Below, piece after piece: positions 9,096-16,983 of a stretch of DNA of 45,615 nucleotides. The stretch lies in IMG/VR virus record IMGVR_UViG_3300013099_000032, positions 1 to 45,615 of that record; one strand, written 5' to 3'. A program made the position numbers and the translations under genes. Every line of letters begins with the position of its first letter. Within the stretch, counting starts at the first letter, position 1. Origin of the DNA: a virus. The notes under the pieces were generated by a model. That model searched no databases and had not been told where the DNA came from. It saw only the letters and a program-made list of their open reading frames with translations.

Positions 9096-11209
9096 TAGAA
9101 CTGCCCGCCAACCCGATACCTGAGATTTTCATCAGGACCGAAGTCATCAGTGAAAAGCGTTGCGGGCCCGGGATCCGGGGCCTCCCACTGCTCAAGCTTA
9201 GTTCCCTTGGGAATCATGGCCTTGATCTTGCCGGTGACCGCGTCAACGTGGATCCTGAGCAGCGGTTTGCCGGAAGGCGTTACCAGCTTATCGCCGCGCC
9301 CCTGCTTCTTCAGGATCGCCCGCATCGCGTCTTCCTCGCCAACAGAAGCGATTGGGAAGGGGTTGTTCGGAGTAGCGGGCCTGACAGGTGCATCGGTCGG
9401 GATGCCTGTCCTGAGCTGTCGCTGATCAAGTGCTGAAGAGGTAAGGACTGGCTTATTCTCAAATTCACCGACAGCAGCCTGCGTGGGTCTCGCGGCAACC
9501 CGGGGAACGTGGACATCGCGAACCGAATCCCGCAGTTCCACCTTCATCAAGTCGTAAGCTTCGCCCACGATCTGCCACATGCGTTCAGAGGTACGTTCCT
9601 TTTCGGGAACTGCCTTCAGCTTCTCATCGAGATACTGATCAGTGAACTCAAGCATCGCTGCCTGCTTGGAAATGGCAATAGCGCGGTCTTCCCCTTCGCC
9701 CGTAATCGGAATGAAAGATCTGGCCCGCTTGTATGCCTCTTCGCGAGTCTGGTTCTCCCAGTCAGTGAAGCCCTTCTTGACGTTGTCCTGCAAACCAATG
9801 ACCTTCTCCACATCCGACTGATTCATGAGACCAACAAGGTTCAAGAAGTTCTGATCCTTGAAATCCTTCTCGTCAAGGGGGACGGGCCGGTAGTCATCGA
9901 TCTTATCCAGCGTGATCTTGGATCCATCAGCCGGGGGAAGGATCTGGTACTTAACTCCATCTTCATTGGTGATTGTGGGGAAGGGTTCGTTGGTCCGGGG
10001 GTCTATCTTCCAACCGTCCGCATCGCGCCTGAGCGCGGGGGTACGCGAAGCAGCGAACCAACGAATGTAGTTGACCTTCTGCACGGTATTAAGCCGCCCC
10101 TGATCCCGGGCAGCGATCAACCTGCCATAGGGAGCTTTGGCTCTAGCAACTTCAGCGGGCTCCAACCCCGTCTTGGAGAAAGCAAGTTCCACATCTGAGG
10201 GAGTCATGGACTCTACCTGAGGCGCGAGGAAGTTTGCGACCTGCTGAATCTGTTCGTCGTTACGGAGCTTCTTAAACTGCAGCTGCTTCGCGATCATAGA
10301 TCGCAGCTGAGGCTCAGCAAGATCCTTGACTTCCTTGGTCAGTTCGATTCCATTGATCGACTTGCCCTTCTTCAGAGCTTCGAGCATTCCGCTCGGAGTG
10401 AGATCAGCATTGGATATGAACTGCGCTACCTTCTGCGACTGCACGGACACAGTGGCTTTGTGGATGTTGTTCCTGAGCTGCTGCCTGAGCGTGGGGTCGA
10501 TCTGTTCGCCCCACTTCGTCAAGTAGCCTTCGGCCTTGGCGAGAGGTTCGAAGTTATCAGGCGTGACATCCTGTAACATCGATCCCACGATCCGAAGATG
10601 GAAGTTACTCGCGGCCTCTTCAACTTTCTGCTGGGCGTTACCGTGGCCCTTCCACTGCTGAGCAGTGTTGGTGACAATGTGCCCGAAGTTCTCAAACACA
10701 ACATCGTTGTCGTACCTGTTATCGATTGCGGTATTCAAGGAAGCGTTGCTGTTGGCTGCGAGACTCTCGGCCTTCCACACCTTCATCTGGGTGAGCTGGT
10801 GCTTGTGGGCCTGATCGTTCGTGGTCAATGCGTAGGTCTCAAAGACAGGACCGAACATGCGCTGCTGCCGGCCATTGCCAAGAGTAGCCCCGATTTCCTT
10901 CTTCAGATCATCGTTGAACTTCTTGGACTCAGCGAAAGTATTCTCTGCCTCGCGACCGACCTTAAGCTTCTGCTCGTTAGAGAACGCAAGCATCTTTTCC
11001 CGGGCCAGAGTGACCGCATCACGAACGGAGTTCTTATCGGCCTCACTCTGAATGGCCAGACCTGCTTGGGTTCCTGAGCTCTGAAGAGCCGCGCCGAGCT
11101 GACCGAGCCTTCTCGCGCCCGTGTCCAGTGGCTGAGCGGTGGGAGCACCACCCCCGGAGGGAGTGCGTCCCCGACTTACCTGATCTGTGAAGACTGGTAC
11201 TTTAGCCAT
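9095..11209 (-). CDS. Internal virion protein, T7 gp15-like
   Basis: This 704-residue, mostly helical protein starts at ATG 11209 and ends in a TAATG overlap with the giant protein. Length, charge-rich helical composition and position between a gp14-like and a gp16-like gene match the middle subunit of the podovirus ejection core, which extends the tail tube across the periplasm. The N-terminus is low-complexity (TPSGGGAPTAQPLDTGARRL). A helical EAENTFAESKKFNDDLKKE stretch follows near residue 85. No catalytic motif is visible. The assignment rests on synteny and overall character rather than a diagnostic motif. Confidence 0.7.
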   Translation of the reverse strand: MAKVPVFTDQVSRGRTPSGGGAPTAQPLDTGARRLGQLGAALQSSGTQAGLAIQSEADKNSVRDAVTLAREKMLAFSNEQKLKVGREAENTFAESKKFNDDLKKEIGATLGNGRQQRMFGPVFETYALTTNDQAHKHQLTQMKVWKAESLAANSNASLNTAIDNRYDNDVVFENFGHIVTNTAQQWKGHGNAQQKVEEAASNFHLRIVGSMLQDVTPDNFEPLAKAEGYLTKWGEQIDPTLRQQLRNNIHKATVSVQSQKVAQFISNADLTPSGMLEALKKGKSINGIELTKEVKDLAEPQLRSMIAKQLQFKKLRNDEQIQQVANFLAPQVESMTPSDVELAFSKTGLEPAEVARAKAPYGRLIAARDQGRLNTVQKVNYIRWFAASRTPALRRDADGWKIDPRTNEPFPTITNEDGVKYQILPPADGSKITLDKIDDYRPVPLDEKDFKDQNFLNLVGLMNQSDVEKVIGLQDNVKKGFTDWENQTREEAYKRARSFIPITGEGEDRAIAISKQAAMLEFTDQYLDEKLKAVPEKERTSERMWQIVGEAYDLMKVELRDSVRDVHVPRVAARPTQAAVGEFENKPVLTSSALDQRQLRTGIPTDAPVRPATPNNPFPIASVGEEDAMRAILKKQGRGDKLVTPSGKPLLRIHVDAVTGKIKAMIPKGTKLEQWEAPDPGPATLFTDDFGPDENLRYRVGGQF

Positions 11210-11217
11210 TGGTCACC

Positions 11218-11727
11218 TCACGAAAGACCGAGGCCGACCTGAGCACCAAACTGCAGTCCCCGGGTCAGCAGAGTAGAACGGAAAGCGGCACTGGGATCGG
11301 GCCGCTGGGCCTTGAGCAGCTTCCCCTGACTGCGGAAATTCTGCGCCCGGGTCTGGTGGCCGAAGATTTCGTTAGCTGCGTTGAACCTGATATCCAGAAC
11401 GTCCTGCTCGGCCTGTCCAGCTGTGTCGGCCAGAACGTCCAGAGAGGATCCACTATCTACCAGAACCCCACTGGCTGCGAAGCTAGTGCGCTGAGAGGCC
11501 TTCAAACGGTCCACCCGGGTTCTGAATTCCTTCTCTTCCAGCGTGGCGTTCTTGCGGGCCTGTTCGGCCTGCACATCCGCAGCCTGAGCATTGTACTCGG
11601 CTATCGTGGCGTTGTAGTCAAGAGCTCCGCGCCGAGCTACGGCCTGCTGCTGGGCTGCGATAGCCTGAATGCCTACCCCGGCTGCGCCGGCCACCAATCC
11701 TGCAAGTGCTCCCGCTGTAAGGCCCAT
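11218..11727 (-). CDS. Internal virion protein, T7 gp14-like
   Basis: This 169-residue protein has a hydrophobic Gly/Ala N-terminal segment (ALAGLVAGAAGVGIQAIAA) followed by a long Gln/Glu/Arg-rich coiled coil. This layout is common to the gp14-type ejection protein thought to enter the outer membrane. I chose ATG 11727 because AAGGAG lies six bases upstream; a TTG two codons earlier (11733) has the Shine-Dalgarno directly against it. It sits between gp13-like and gp15-like genes in the T7 order. The C-terminal half (DVLADTAGQAEQDVLDIRFNAA) matches the usual character of this family, but the call is mainly contextual. Confidence 0.7.
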   Translation of the reverse strand: MGLTAGALAGLVAGAAGVGIQAIAAQQQAVARRGALDYNATIAEYNAQAADVQAEQARKNATLEEKEFRTRVDRLKASQRTSFAASGVLVDSGSSLDVLADTAGQAEQDVLDIRFNAANEIFGHQTRAQNFRSQGKLLKAQRPDPSAAFRSTLLTRGLQFGAQVGLGLS

Positions 11728-11729
11728 GG

Positions 11730-12188
11730 TCAACTCCTTAGCGAAATGGGGTGGAACATCTCACCGCCCACCCCAAGAGGCTGCGCTGCTTCGATGGTGA
11801 AACCCAGCCAACACAGCCACTTAAGTGCTGCGTTATAGCGGGCATCCACCACGTTGTAAAGGTTTTTGTACCGGGGAAGGAACATCTTGTGGATGACCGC
11901 CCGGGTGGTTCGCATGAAACTCCGCGCCAGATTGAAGACCTCAGGGGTGGTCAGGCACCAAGCTACTCCGTCATTGCCCAGCAGAGACCCCAACGGTGAG
12001 ACTCCCCCGGCGTATACGGGGACTTTACGGTGCATCCCGACCACACAGATGGTCGAAGCATCGAACGACTCCTGAAGGGCCTGTGAGCCTGTGTAGCCAA
12101 GCGACATACACTCGGCCTCGTCTGCGGGCCTCAGACGACCCTTGAGAGCATCGATGTGCTCCTGAGTAGCGTAGACTACCTCAATCAC
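11730..12188 (-). CDS. T7 gp13-like internal core protein (DUF2833 / GNAT-like fold)
   Basis: This protein of about 152 residues resembles the gp13 family of small acyltransferase-like proteins found next to podovirus tail tube genes. Seen in the sequence are an N-terminal IEVVYATQEHIDAL strand-helix, a central VYAGGVSPLGSLLGNDGVAWCLTT segment and a terminal LKWLCWLGFTIE motif, typical of GNAT folds. Two starts are possible: TTG 12197, or GTG 12188 with AAGGA nine bases upstream. I prefer GTG, which overlaps the gp12-like stop by eight bases. In T7, gp13 is needed for virion assembly. Whether this protein binds acetyl-CoA cannot be told. Confidence 0.75.
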   Translation of the reverse strand: MIEVVYATQEHIDALKGRLRPADEAECMSLGYTGSQALQESFDASTICVVGMHRKVPVYAGGVSPLGSLLGNDGVAWCLTTPEVFNLARSFMRTTRAVIHKMFLPRYKNLYNVVDARYNAALKWLCWLGFTIEAAQPLGVGGEMFHPISLRS

Positions 12189-14610
12189 CGAAGTCAATCC
12201 TTGGGATCACAGTGAGCACCGTGAGGGGCACCTGATCCCGATTCTCAATCCTGAGGCGGGCGGTCTTGCCGCGACCTGATTCAACGGGGAGTTCCTTATA
12301 TCCAGTGTAGAGATCAATCGGTGCTCCGTACATTTCATCAGTGCGGAACTTGACCTCGTCCAGATTCTGGGAACTAGCTGGGCCGGCGAAAATGCTTCGG
12401 CTCTTCTGAATGAGCGTAGTCAGCTGAACCAGATTCCTGAACTTGTCCTGCAGGGTTTTGCCATCAACGGGCAACTCGATCTCAAGGGTCTCCATGACGC
12501 TGAGGAATTTAAGCCCCACGAGTACCCGGGAAACAGGATGCTCAAGGGTCACCGCGCCCCCGGATACCGTGAGGTCGTTCAAGACGCTACCATCTCCGAG
12601 CACACCTACAACTTCTCCCTCAAGGTGGGAAAGGCCGCTCAAGGTGGTAGCCATCAAGGACCAGTTCGAAACATCGACATTGTACAGCGTGGGCTGGAGG
12701 TAGTTAATAATCTCCACCTCTACCTGAGTTGTGGATTGGTACACAGTCACTTTGAACTTGGTGGTGCCCGCGCTGTCTTCGAAAGCGTAGTACTTACCAA
12801 CAGACCCCACGGTGAAAGGCGCAAAGCCTGTCGCGTCCAGATAATTGGTGGGTCCAATAGTAGTGAGCTTCATGGTCTTGGCCGTGTCAGTGTTCCACCC
12901 ATCGTAGCGCAGGGCACTGTCAAGGAACCATGACTTGGTCACATCATCTTCGGCCAGCCGTTCAGCCAGAGTCTCAATGTAACGATAATCGCTACCATCG
13001 ATCTCGCGCTTCACGCAAAAGTAAACATCGTCGTCAGCTTCGCCGCCGGGGATGACCCCTATGTTCTCAATGGTTCCCGCAAGGTCGTGGCGATGCCAGC
13101 CCCACACATCATGTTCGCGGGCGTAAGTCATGCCAAGCAATTCGCCATCACTCATCACAACCCAAATGACCGGATCGGGATACTGCTGGAAGCCCCACTC
13201 GACGATAGTGCGGTTCTCGAACAAATGGTTGGCAAGAACTGTGAGCTCGTTACCTGTGTACCCATCGCGCTCAAGACTGTACGCAAGATCACGAGCAGTG
13301 ATGCCCGCACTACCCACAAACAGAACTGAGTCGCCAATGACAATCGGATGCTGGTGGCCTGTGCCCCATGAACTCTGAACCTTCAGGTTGACAGATGTAG
13401 GAGTCACTGCGTCACTGTTGCCGCCTGCGCTCATGCGCCACTCGCCAGCGGACGTACCGATGACAAGCGACTCAAGAGGTACGAACCAGCGGATCTCATT
13501 TACTTCCCGGGCGTTCAGAGTGAACTCGTAAGAGTCATCATTCTGAAGCGGAGTGGACCTGTTGAAGTTGCGGAGGTTCCCGGTCTGAGATCCCCAGATG
13601 GTCTGAGGCTTGTTATTAGTGCGGCCAAAGATCAACCGCTGCTCGAAGAAGCTCACCACCCCCGGGTAATTGTTAACGCCCGAGAACGGGTTGTTAACAG
13701 ACTGTACCGGTACTTTGGAGTAGTCGGGGTTCACTGAGGTGTCGATGACATGCGAGTTAGACGCCGCCCGGGCAACCCACGCAAAATCACCCGAACCATT
13801 CTTCTGCATGTAAACATTGTAATATTCTGCGGTGCCTGTAGCTGGAGCGGTCCAAGTCAAAGTGCCTGATGCCCGGGTATCCCCCGCGCTAGTAATGGAC
13901 TCTTCCCCATCGGCAGAAACAGCAGTCACTTTCCAATTATGCGTAGTGGCAGGGCCACCACCTGTCAGGCCGGAAGGCGCGGATATCTGAGGGCCAAACA
14001 CAATGTCAGCAATCGTCCAGTCGTTATGATCAAGGCGGGACAGTTCCTGAGGGGGGTAGCTGGGGTGGGTCAAGAAGATGACATCGTAAGACTGGGCGTA
14101 TTTGATTAAAGGTAGATCGGCTTCCGCGAACGGAGTAGCGATCTCGTATGTATCATCTTGGACCCAGTACGTTGTCCAACTCCCGCCCACCCCGGGCTCG
14201 TCCCCTGCTGCGGCTGTATGCCCCAGAATACAACGGTAGATCAATGCTCCATCATCCACGAAGTCCCCGACCGCATAAACGGTGGTGGCTACCCAGAGCG
14301 GAGTGTCTGCAAGTTCATGAAGAACGATTGCGCCATCTTTGTAGACGCGCATGTAGAGATCACCGAACTCAAGCATGTAGCTCTGTTCGGTTGAGAACTG
14401 GAATGGGATCAGTCGAACTGCCTTCGCGGAATCTTTGACGGAGCTAACATACTTAGTACCCGGACGGTTGCTCACACCACCGTGGGTGTGAACCAGCATG
14501 TTCTCGCAAAGCTGAAGAGCAGTGGGGTACTTCGCTAGATCGACACGACCGTGGAGAGAAGGTGCCCACTCCCCGCCTGTGAAGGAAACCTGTGGAGCGG
14601 AGAGTGTCAT
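12181..14610 (-). CDS. Tail tubular protein B (T7 gp12-like tail nozzle)
   Basis: This 809-residue beta-rich protein starts at ATG 14610 (MTLSAPQVSFTGGEWAPSLHGRVDLAKYP). The opening 'SFTGGEWAPSLHGRVDLAKY', the LCENMLVHTHGGVSNRPGTKYV segment, and the later QRLIFGRTNNKPQTIWGSQTG and SVLFVGSAGITARDLAY segments are characteristic of podovirus tail nozzle proteins. It forms the distal tail tube through which DNA exits. A fibronectin-like stretch at about 210-290 (SAPSGLTGGGPATTHNWKV) interrupts the middle. It lies directly behind the gp11-like gatekeeper with a 3-nt gap. Confidence 0.88.
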   Translation of the reverse strand: MTLSAPQVSFTGGEWAPSLHGRVDLAKYPTALQLCENMLVHTHGGVSNRPGTKYVSSVKDSAKAVRLIPFQFSTEQSYMLEFGDLYMRVYKDGAIVLHELADTPLWVATTVYAVGDFVDDGALIYRCILGHTAAAGDEPGVGGSWTTYWVQDDTYEIATPFAEADLPLIKYAQSYDVIFLTHPSYPPQELSRLDHNDWTIADIVFGPQISAPSGLTGGGPATTHNWKVTAVSADGEESITSAGDTRASGTLTWTAPATGTAEYYNVYMQKNGSGDFAWVARAASNSHVIDTSVNPDYSKVPVQSVNNPFSGVNNYPGVVSFFEQRLIFGRTNNKPQTIWGSQTGNLRNFNRSTPLQNDDSYEFTLNAREVNEIRWFVPLESLVIGTSAGEWRMSAGGNSDAVTPTSVNLKVQSSWGTGHQHPIVIGDSVLFVGSAGITARDLAYSLERDGYTGNELTVLANHLFENRTIVEWGFQQYPDPVIWVVMSDGELLGMTYAREHDVWGWHRHDLAGTIENIGVIPGGEADDDVYFCVKREIDGSDYRYIETLAERLAEDDVTKSWFLDSALRYDGWNTDTAKTMKLTTIGPTNYLDATGFAPFTVGSVGKYYAFEDSAGTTKFKVTVYQSTTQVEVEIINYLQPTLYNVDVSNWSLMATTLSGLSHLEGEVVGVLGDGSVLNDLTVSGGAVTLEHPVSRVLVGLKFLSVMETLEIELPVDGKTLQDKFRNLVQLTTLIQKSRSIFAGPASSQNLDEVKFRTDEMYGAPIDLYTGYKELPVESGRGKTARLRIENRDQVPLTVLTVIPRIDFGD

Positions 14611-14613
14611 TAC

Positions 14614-15207
14614 CTATCTCCTCGCGGTCACGTAATTGCTCTGCCGGTCATCGGGCTTGTGGCGCTCGTTGGCATTCGCTGACTGCGCCAGACCCAGCTG
14701 CCGAGTGTACAGCTGCATCATCTGGCCTTGAAGGGCTCGGTCACCCTTCATGGCATACGCAAGATCCGAAGCCAACCTCAACACCAGCGCATCGACGAAC
14801 GCGGTCTCAAAGACATTGGGGTCTTCGACTCTAGCGATGTACACGAGTTCCGCAGTTTCCTGATTGGTCAGAATGATCCGCTTGGTGTTTGTATCGTTCA
14901 GGGAAATTTCGTAGTTGATCTTATCGTTCTGATCACCGGCTGGGTTGTAGATCTTAATGGCCCTGAGCATGTCCGAAGGAACTGAATATGCGTAGTCCCA
15001 CCCTGAAACAGTATCACCCAACAAAGCCAACACCTGTCGCTTCTTCGCGAAGTTCCAAGGGAACTCAGAGAGAACAGAGTCGCGGGCCAAAGGAAACTTG
15101 AGAGTACACTGCCTCGCTGCCTTCACCTCGTCATTGAGGGCGTTGATGCCCTCAAGGCCAAGGTTGGACAGCGAGAGGTTGCAGATGTCAACTACGCTGA
15201 AAGCCAC
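14614..15207 (-). CDS. Tail tubular protein A (T7 gp11-like adaptor)
   Basis: This 197-residue protein starts with GTG 15207 behind GGAG at seven bases. It reads AFSVVDICNLSLSNLGLEGINALND, then KAARQCTLKFPLARDSVLSEFPWNFAKKR. The pattern 'N.AL..LG....I.sl.D....A..c...y...rd..L...pWnFA' is the hallmark of the gp11/gp4 adaptor that joins portal to nozzle. The second half (ETAELVYIARVEDPNVFETAFVDALVLRLASDLAYAMKG) also fits this family. The neighbouring gp12-like gene supports it. Confidence 0.9.
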   Translation of the reverse strand: MAFSVVDICNLSLSNLGLEGINALNDEVKAARQCTLKFPLARDSVLSEFPWNFAKKRQVLALLGDTVSGWDYAYSVPSDMLRAIKIYNPAGDQNDKINYEISLNDTNTKRIILTNQETAELVYIARVEDPNVFETAFVDALVLRLASDLAYAMKGDRALQGQMMQLYTRQLGLAQSANANERHKPDDRQSNYVTARR

Positions 15208-15211
15208 AGTA

Positions 15212-15424
15212 CTACTCCGCGCCGAGGAAGTCGTTGATGATCTTCATGGCATCGGCCAAGTTAGCGGCAACGTGTTCCTCATTCTCATGCTTGTAATCGG
15301 GGAACATCACATCTCCAGCGGAGGCACCCTTCTTCGGAACGATCTTGGTTTCCTTGCGGGTGCGAACGATGAAGCCATTGACGGCTTCTTCGAGCGTAAT
15401 TTCTTTCTTGTTGTTTCTGGCCAT
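15212..15424 (-). CDS. Small hypothetical late protein
   Basis: This 70-residue soluble, charged protein (MARNNKKEITLEEAVNGFIVRTRKETKIV...) is packed between the lipoprotein gene and the gp11-like gene with 1-nt and 4-nt gaps. A basic N-terminus is followed by a helical end (AANLADAMKIINDFLG). The phrase 'LADAMKIINDFLG' is loosely similar to the C-terminal half of the protein at 40624-40968 (DNLDDAMKLIKILMDNAG). I recognise no family. Confidence 0.6.
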   Translation of the reverse strand: MARNNKKEITLEEAVNGFIVRTRKETKIVPKKGASAGDVMFPDYKHENEEHVAANLADAMKIINDFLGAE

Positions 15425-15425
15425 G

Positions 15426-15644
15426 TTACTTCTTCCTTCCCACTATGTCGCCCGCCTGAGCTTTGAAGGTTCTTCGTTCCCGCTTGCCTGTTTCGGCATT
15501 CTTGATCCACACCTGCACTGCTACAGGACGAGCAATCTGAGCGGCCTGCCCGGGCTTCAGGTACGCCTCGCGCTCAAGACACCCACTCATAAGAGTCAAG
15601 CTCAGCATCGAGCATAGGATCAGACTCAGCCTCAATAGCTTCAT
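15426..15644 (-). CDS. Outer-membrane lipoprotein, candidate o-spanin-like
   Basis: This 72-residue protein starts at ATG 15644 with AAGGAG seven bases upstream; an earlier in-frame ATG at 15686 lacks such a site. It has a classical type II signal: KLLRLSLILCSMLSLTL followed by the lipobox LMSGC, with the lipidated Cys at about residue 21. The mature part is short and basic (LEREAYLKPGQAAQIARPVAVQVW...), ending RKK. The start lies out of frame inside the membrane peptide gene 15723-15574, an arrangement like Rz1 within Rz. The mature domain is not Pro-rich, so the spanin role is only a suggestion. Confidence 0.75.
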   Translation of the reverse strand: MKLLRLSLILCSMLSLTLMSGCLEREAYLKPGQAAQIARPVAVQVWIKNAETGKRERRTFKAQAGDIVGRKK

Positions 15645-15723
15645 GACTCTTCTCCTTGATGTCCCAGAACGTGGGCAGGGCTTCAATGAGTAACGACAGG
15701 ATCAGCTTAATGATCCCAAGCAT
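15574..15723 (-). CDS. Small membrane peptide overlapping the lipoprotein gene
   Basis: This 49-residue ORF starts in a TAATG overlap with the holin-like gene and ends at 15574, 71 bases inside the lipoprotein gene in another frame. It begins MLGIIKLILSLLIEALPTFWDIKEK, giving one short membrane segment followed by an acidic tail (EAIEAESDPMLDAELDSYEWVS). Start overlap and position support translation. It is much shorter than usual Rz i-spanins and has no long periplasmic coiled coil, so an inner-membrane spanin partner or a small lysis regulator are both guesses. Confidence 0.55.
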   Translation of the reverse strand: MLGIIKLILSLLIEALPTFWDIKEKSHEAIEAESDPMLDAELDSYEWVS

Positions 15724-15995
15724 TACACAGTCTTCTTGGCCTCTTCGGCCTTGGCCTTAACAACGGTGCGACTCTTGACATACCCGAGGGTGGTCAGGAG
15801 CTTCAGGCCGATAGCGCATGCGCCAAGAACTGCACCTGCGATAGCTGCGGTCTTGCCGTCAAGCTTGTCGATGAACTGAGGAGCGAGGGTAACCACACCC
15901 GCGAGAACCAGACCAACGATTGCGAGGATACCCGCGCTCTTGGTCTCAGCCAGTTCACTAGTACCGCTTCCGGGCTTCAGGGGATTATCAGGCAT
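15723..15995 (-). CDS. Holin-like two-span membrane protein
   Basis: This 90-residue protein has two hydrophobic segments (AGILAIVGLVLAGVVTLAPQFI and IAGAVLGACAIGLKLLTTLGYV) and a charged, Lys-rich C-terminus (KAKAEEAKKTV), a layout seen in small holins. The start ATG 15995 has a strong AAGGAG. It is followed directly by a membrane peptide and a lipoprotein, which is consistent with a lysis cluster. No endolysin is adjacent, so a structural or other membrane role cannot be excluded. Confidence 0.6.
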   Translation of the reverse strand: MPDNPLKPGSGTSELAETKSAGILAIVGLVLAGVVTLAPQFIDKLDGKTAAIAGAVLGACAIGLKLLTTLGYVKSRTVVKAKAEEAKKTV

Positions 15996-16022
15996 TTCTA
16001 TCTCCTTGAGGGAAAGGGGTGT

Positions 16023-16051
16023 GGGGTGGGACCACTTGGTAGCCCCACCCC
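16023..16051 (-). terminator. Intercistronic GC hairpin, terminator-like without U-tract
   Basis: An 8-bp stem (ggggtggg / cccacccc) with an inner acca/tggt pairing lies between the Ala/Pro-rich protein gene and the holin-like gene. No clear T run follows on the minus strand, so it may be an attenuator or mRNA-processing hairpin rather than a full terminator. Confidence 0.4.
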
Positions 16052-16060
16052 GTTACCCGC

Positions 16061-16495
16061 CTAGCTGTTAAGGAACCCTTCGGGCTGAGCCGGTGCAGCA
16101 GGAGGCGCGGGGTCTACCTGTGCGTCCTCAGCGGGATTACTACCCGCTACGGCAGGTGCCACTGGCTCAACAGGAGCCGCGTCCGGGGCAACTGGAGGAG
16201 CCTCTGGTGCAACAGGAACCTTCTGGCCGTCAACGACAGGGGACATGCCCTCAGCGTTGTGGGCCTCTACCTGCGCATCGCCAGCTATCTTCTTGGTCAA
16301 TTCGCTGATGGCCACGGGTCTTGCGGGCTGAGCCGCTGCAACCTCAGGAGCCTTCTCAGTTACCCCGAGAACACGAAAGCAAGCCTCCGGGGGTGTTTTA
16401 CCACCCTCGTAGACGCGATCCTTCTCAAGGGCACTCTGGGGATCCCAGAGCCTGCCTGCGAACTGACACCGTTCAGTACAAAGCCACTTAGCCAT
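16061..16495 (-). CDS. Ala/Pro-rich late protein with C-terminal GFLNS
   Basis: This 144-residue protein has a short N-terminal folded part with cysteines (AKWLCTERCQFAGRLWDPQ, and CFRVLG near residue 40). Residues about 50-138 form a low-complexity Ala/Pro/Val/Glu region. The C-terminus is PAQPEGFLNS. It lies directly downstream of the cement protein. The N-terminal block resembles short capsid-associated proteins in similar operons, but no function can be assigned. The last five residues are identical to the end of the DUF2815 protein at 35065-35829. Confidence 0.7.
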   Translation of the reverse strand: MAKWLCTERCQFAGRLWDPQSALEKDRVYEGGKTPPEACFRVLGVTEKAPEVAAAQPARPVAISELTKKIAGDAQVEAHNAEGMSPVVDGQKVPVAPEAPPVAPDAAPVEPVAPAVAGSNPAEDAQVDPAPPAAPAQPEGFLNS

Positions 16496-16507
16496 CAGCC
16501 ACCAACC

Positions 16508-16912
16508 TTAGCCGGCCTGCCGGTCGAGGATCAGACCAGCGTGGATCTTACCAGCGGACATCGTGCCGATGACCGTGTAGGTAAGACGCAGGTAACGCTC
16601 CAGAGCTTCCTTCGGGAGCTGCTTGGCGAACTTGTAGCCAGCTACCAGAGCCGCAGTGGCGATGGCGGGGGTTGAACCGAGATCGGTTGCCGAACCGAAG
16701 GCAACGTCATCATCAGTTTCCAGCTTCAGGGCGATGGAAGTCCCGCCAACGAAGGCCACGGTGACCTGCGCGTGAAGGTCAACCGGCTCACCCGGACCCA
16801 TGTCCGCGAAGAGAGTGCTGGCCACCCCGGCGATATCGACGATGTTGGTGCTTACGGCGGTTACTGTAACCGCCTGATCGTCACTGAAAAGATTCTCTTT
16901 ATCAAACTGCAT
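16508..16912 (-). CDS. Capsid cement protein, Bbp16-like
   Basis: This 134-residue beta-rich protein follows the major capsid gene. ATG 16912 is preceded by AAGGAG; the longer ORF from 16969 would run through the intercistronic hairpin. It begins MQFDKENLFSDDQAVTVTAVSTNIVDI and contains PVDLHAQVTVAFVGGTSIALKLETDDDVAF and LPKEALERYLRLTYTVIG, a pattern I associate with the Bbp16 cement family of Bordetella phage BPP-1. These proteins bind the capsid exterior and stabilise it. Confidence 0.8.
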   Translation of the reverse strand: MQFDKENLFSDDQAVTVTAVSTNIVDIAGVASTLFADMGPGEPVDLHAQVTVAFVGGTSIALKLETDDDVAFGSATDLGSTPAIATAALVAGYKFAKQLPKEALERYLRLTYTVIGTMSAGKIHAGLILDRQAG

Positions 16913-16940
16913 GTCGTATCTCCTTGTTCCAAACTTTGTT

Positions 16941-16966
16941 CCCCCGGGGCCACACGACCCCGGGGG
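16941..16966 (-). terminator. Strong hairpin between capsid and cement genes
   Basis: A perfect 9-bp stem (cccccgggg / ccccggggg) encloses an 8-nt loop, located after the capsid stop codon and before the cement gene's ribosome site. There is no T-run on either side. It probably tunes or processes the mRNA, for example by giving more capsid message than downstream message. Confidence 0.6.
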
Positions 16967-16983
16967 CACTATGTCAAGCTACC

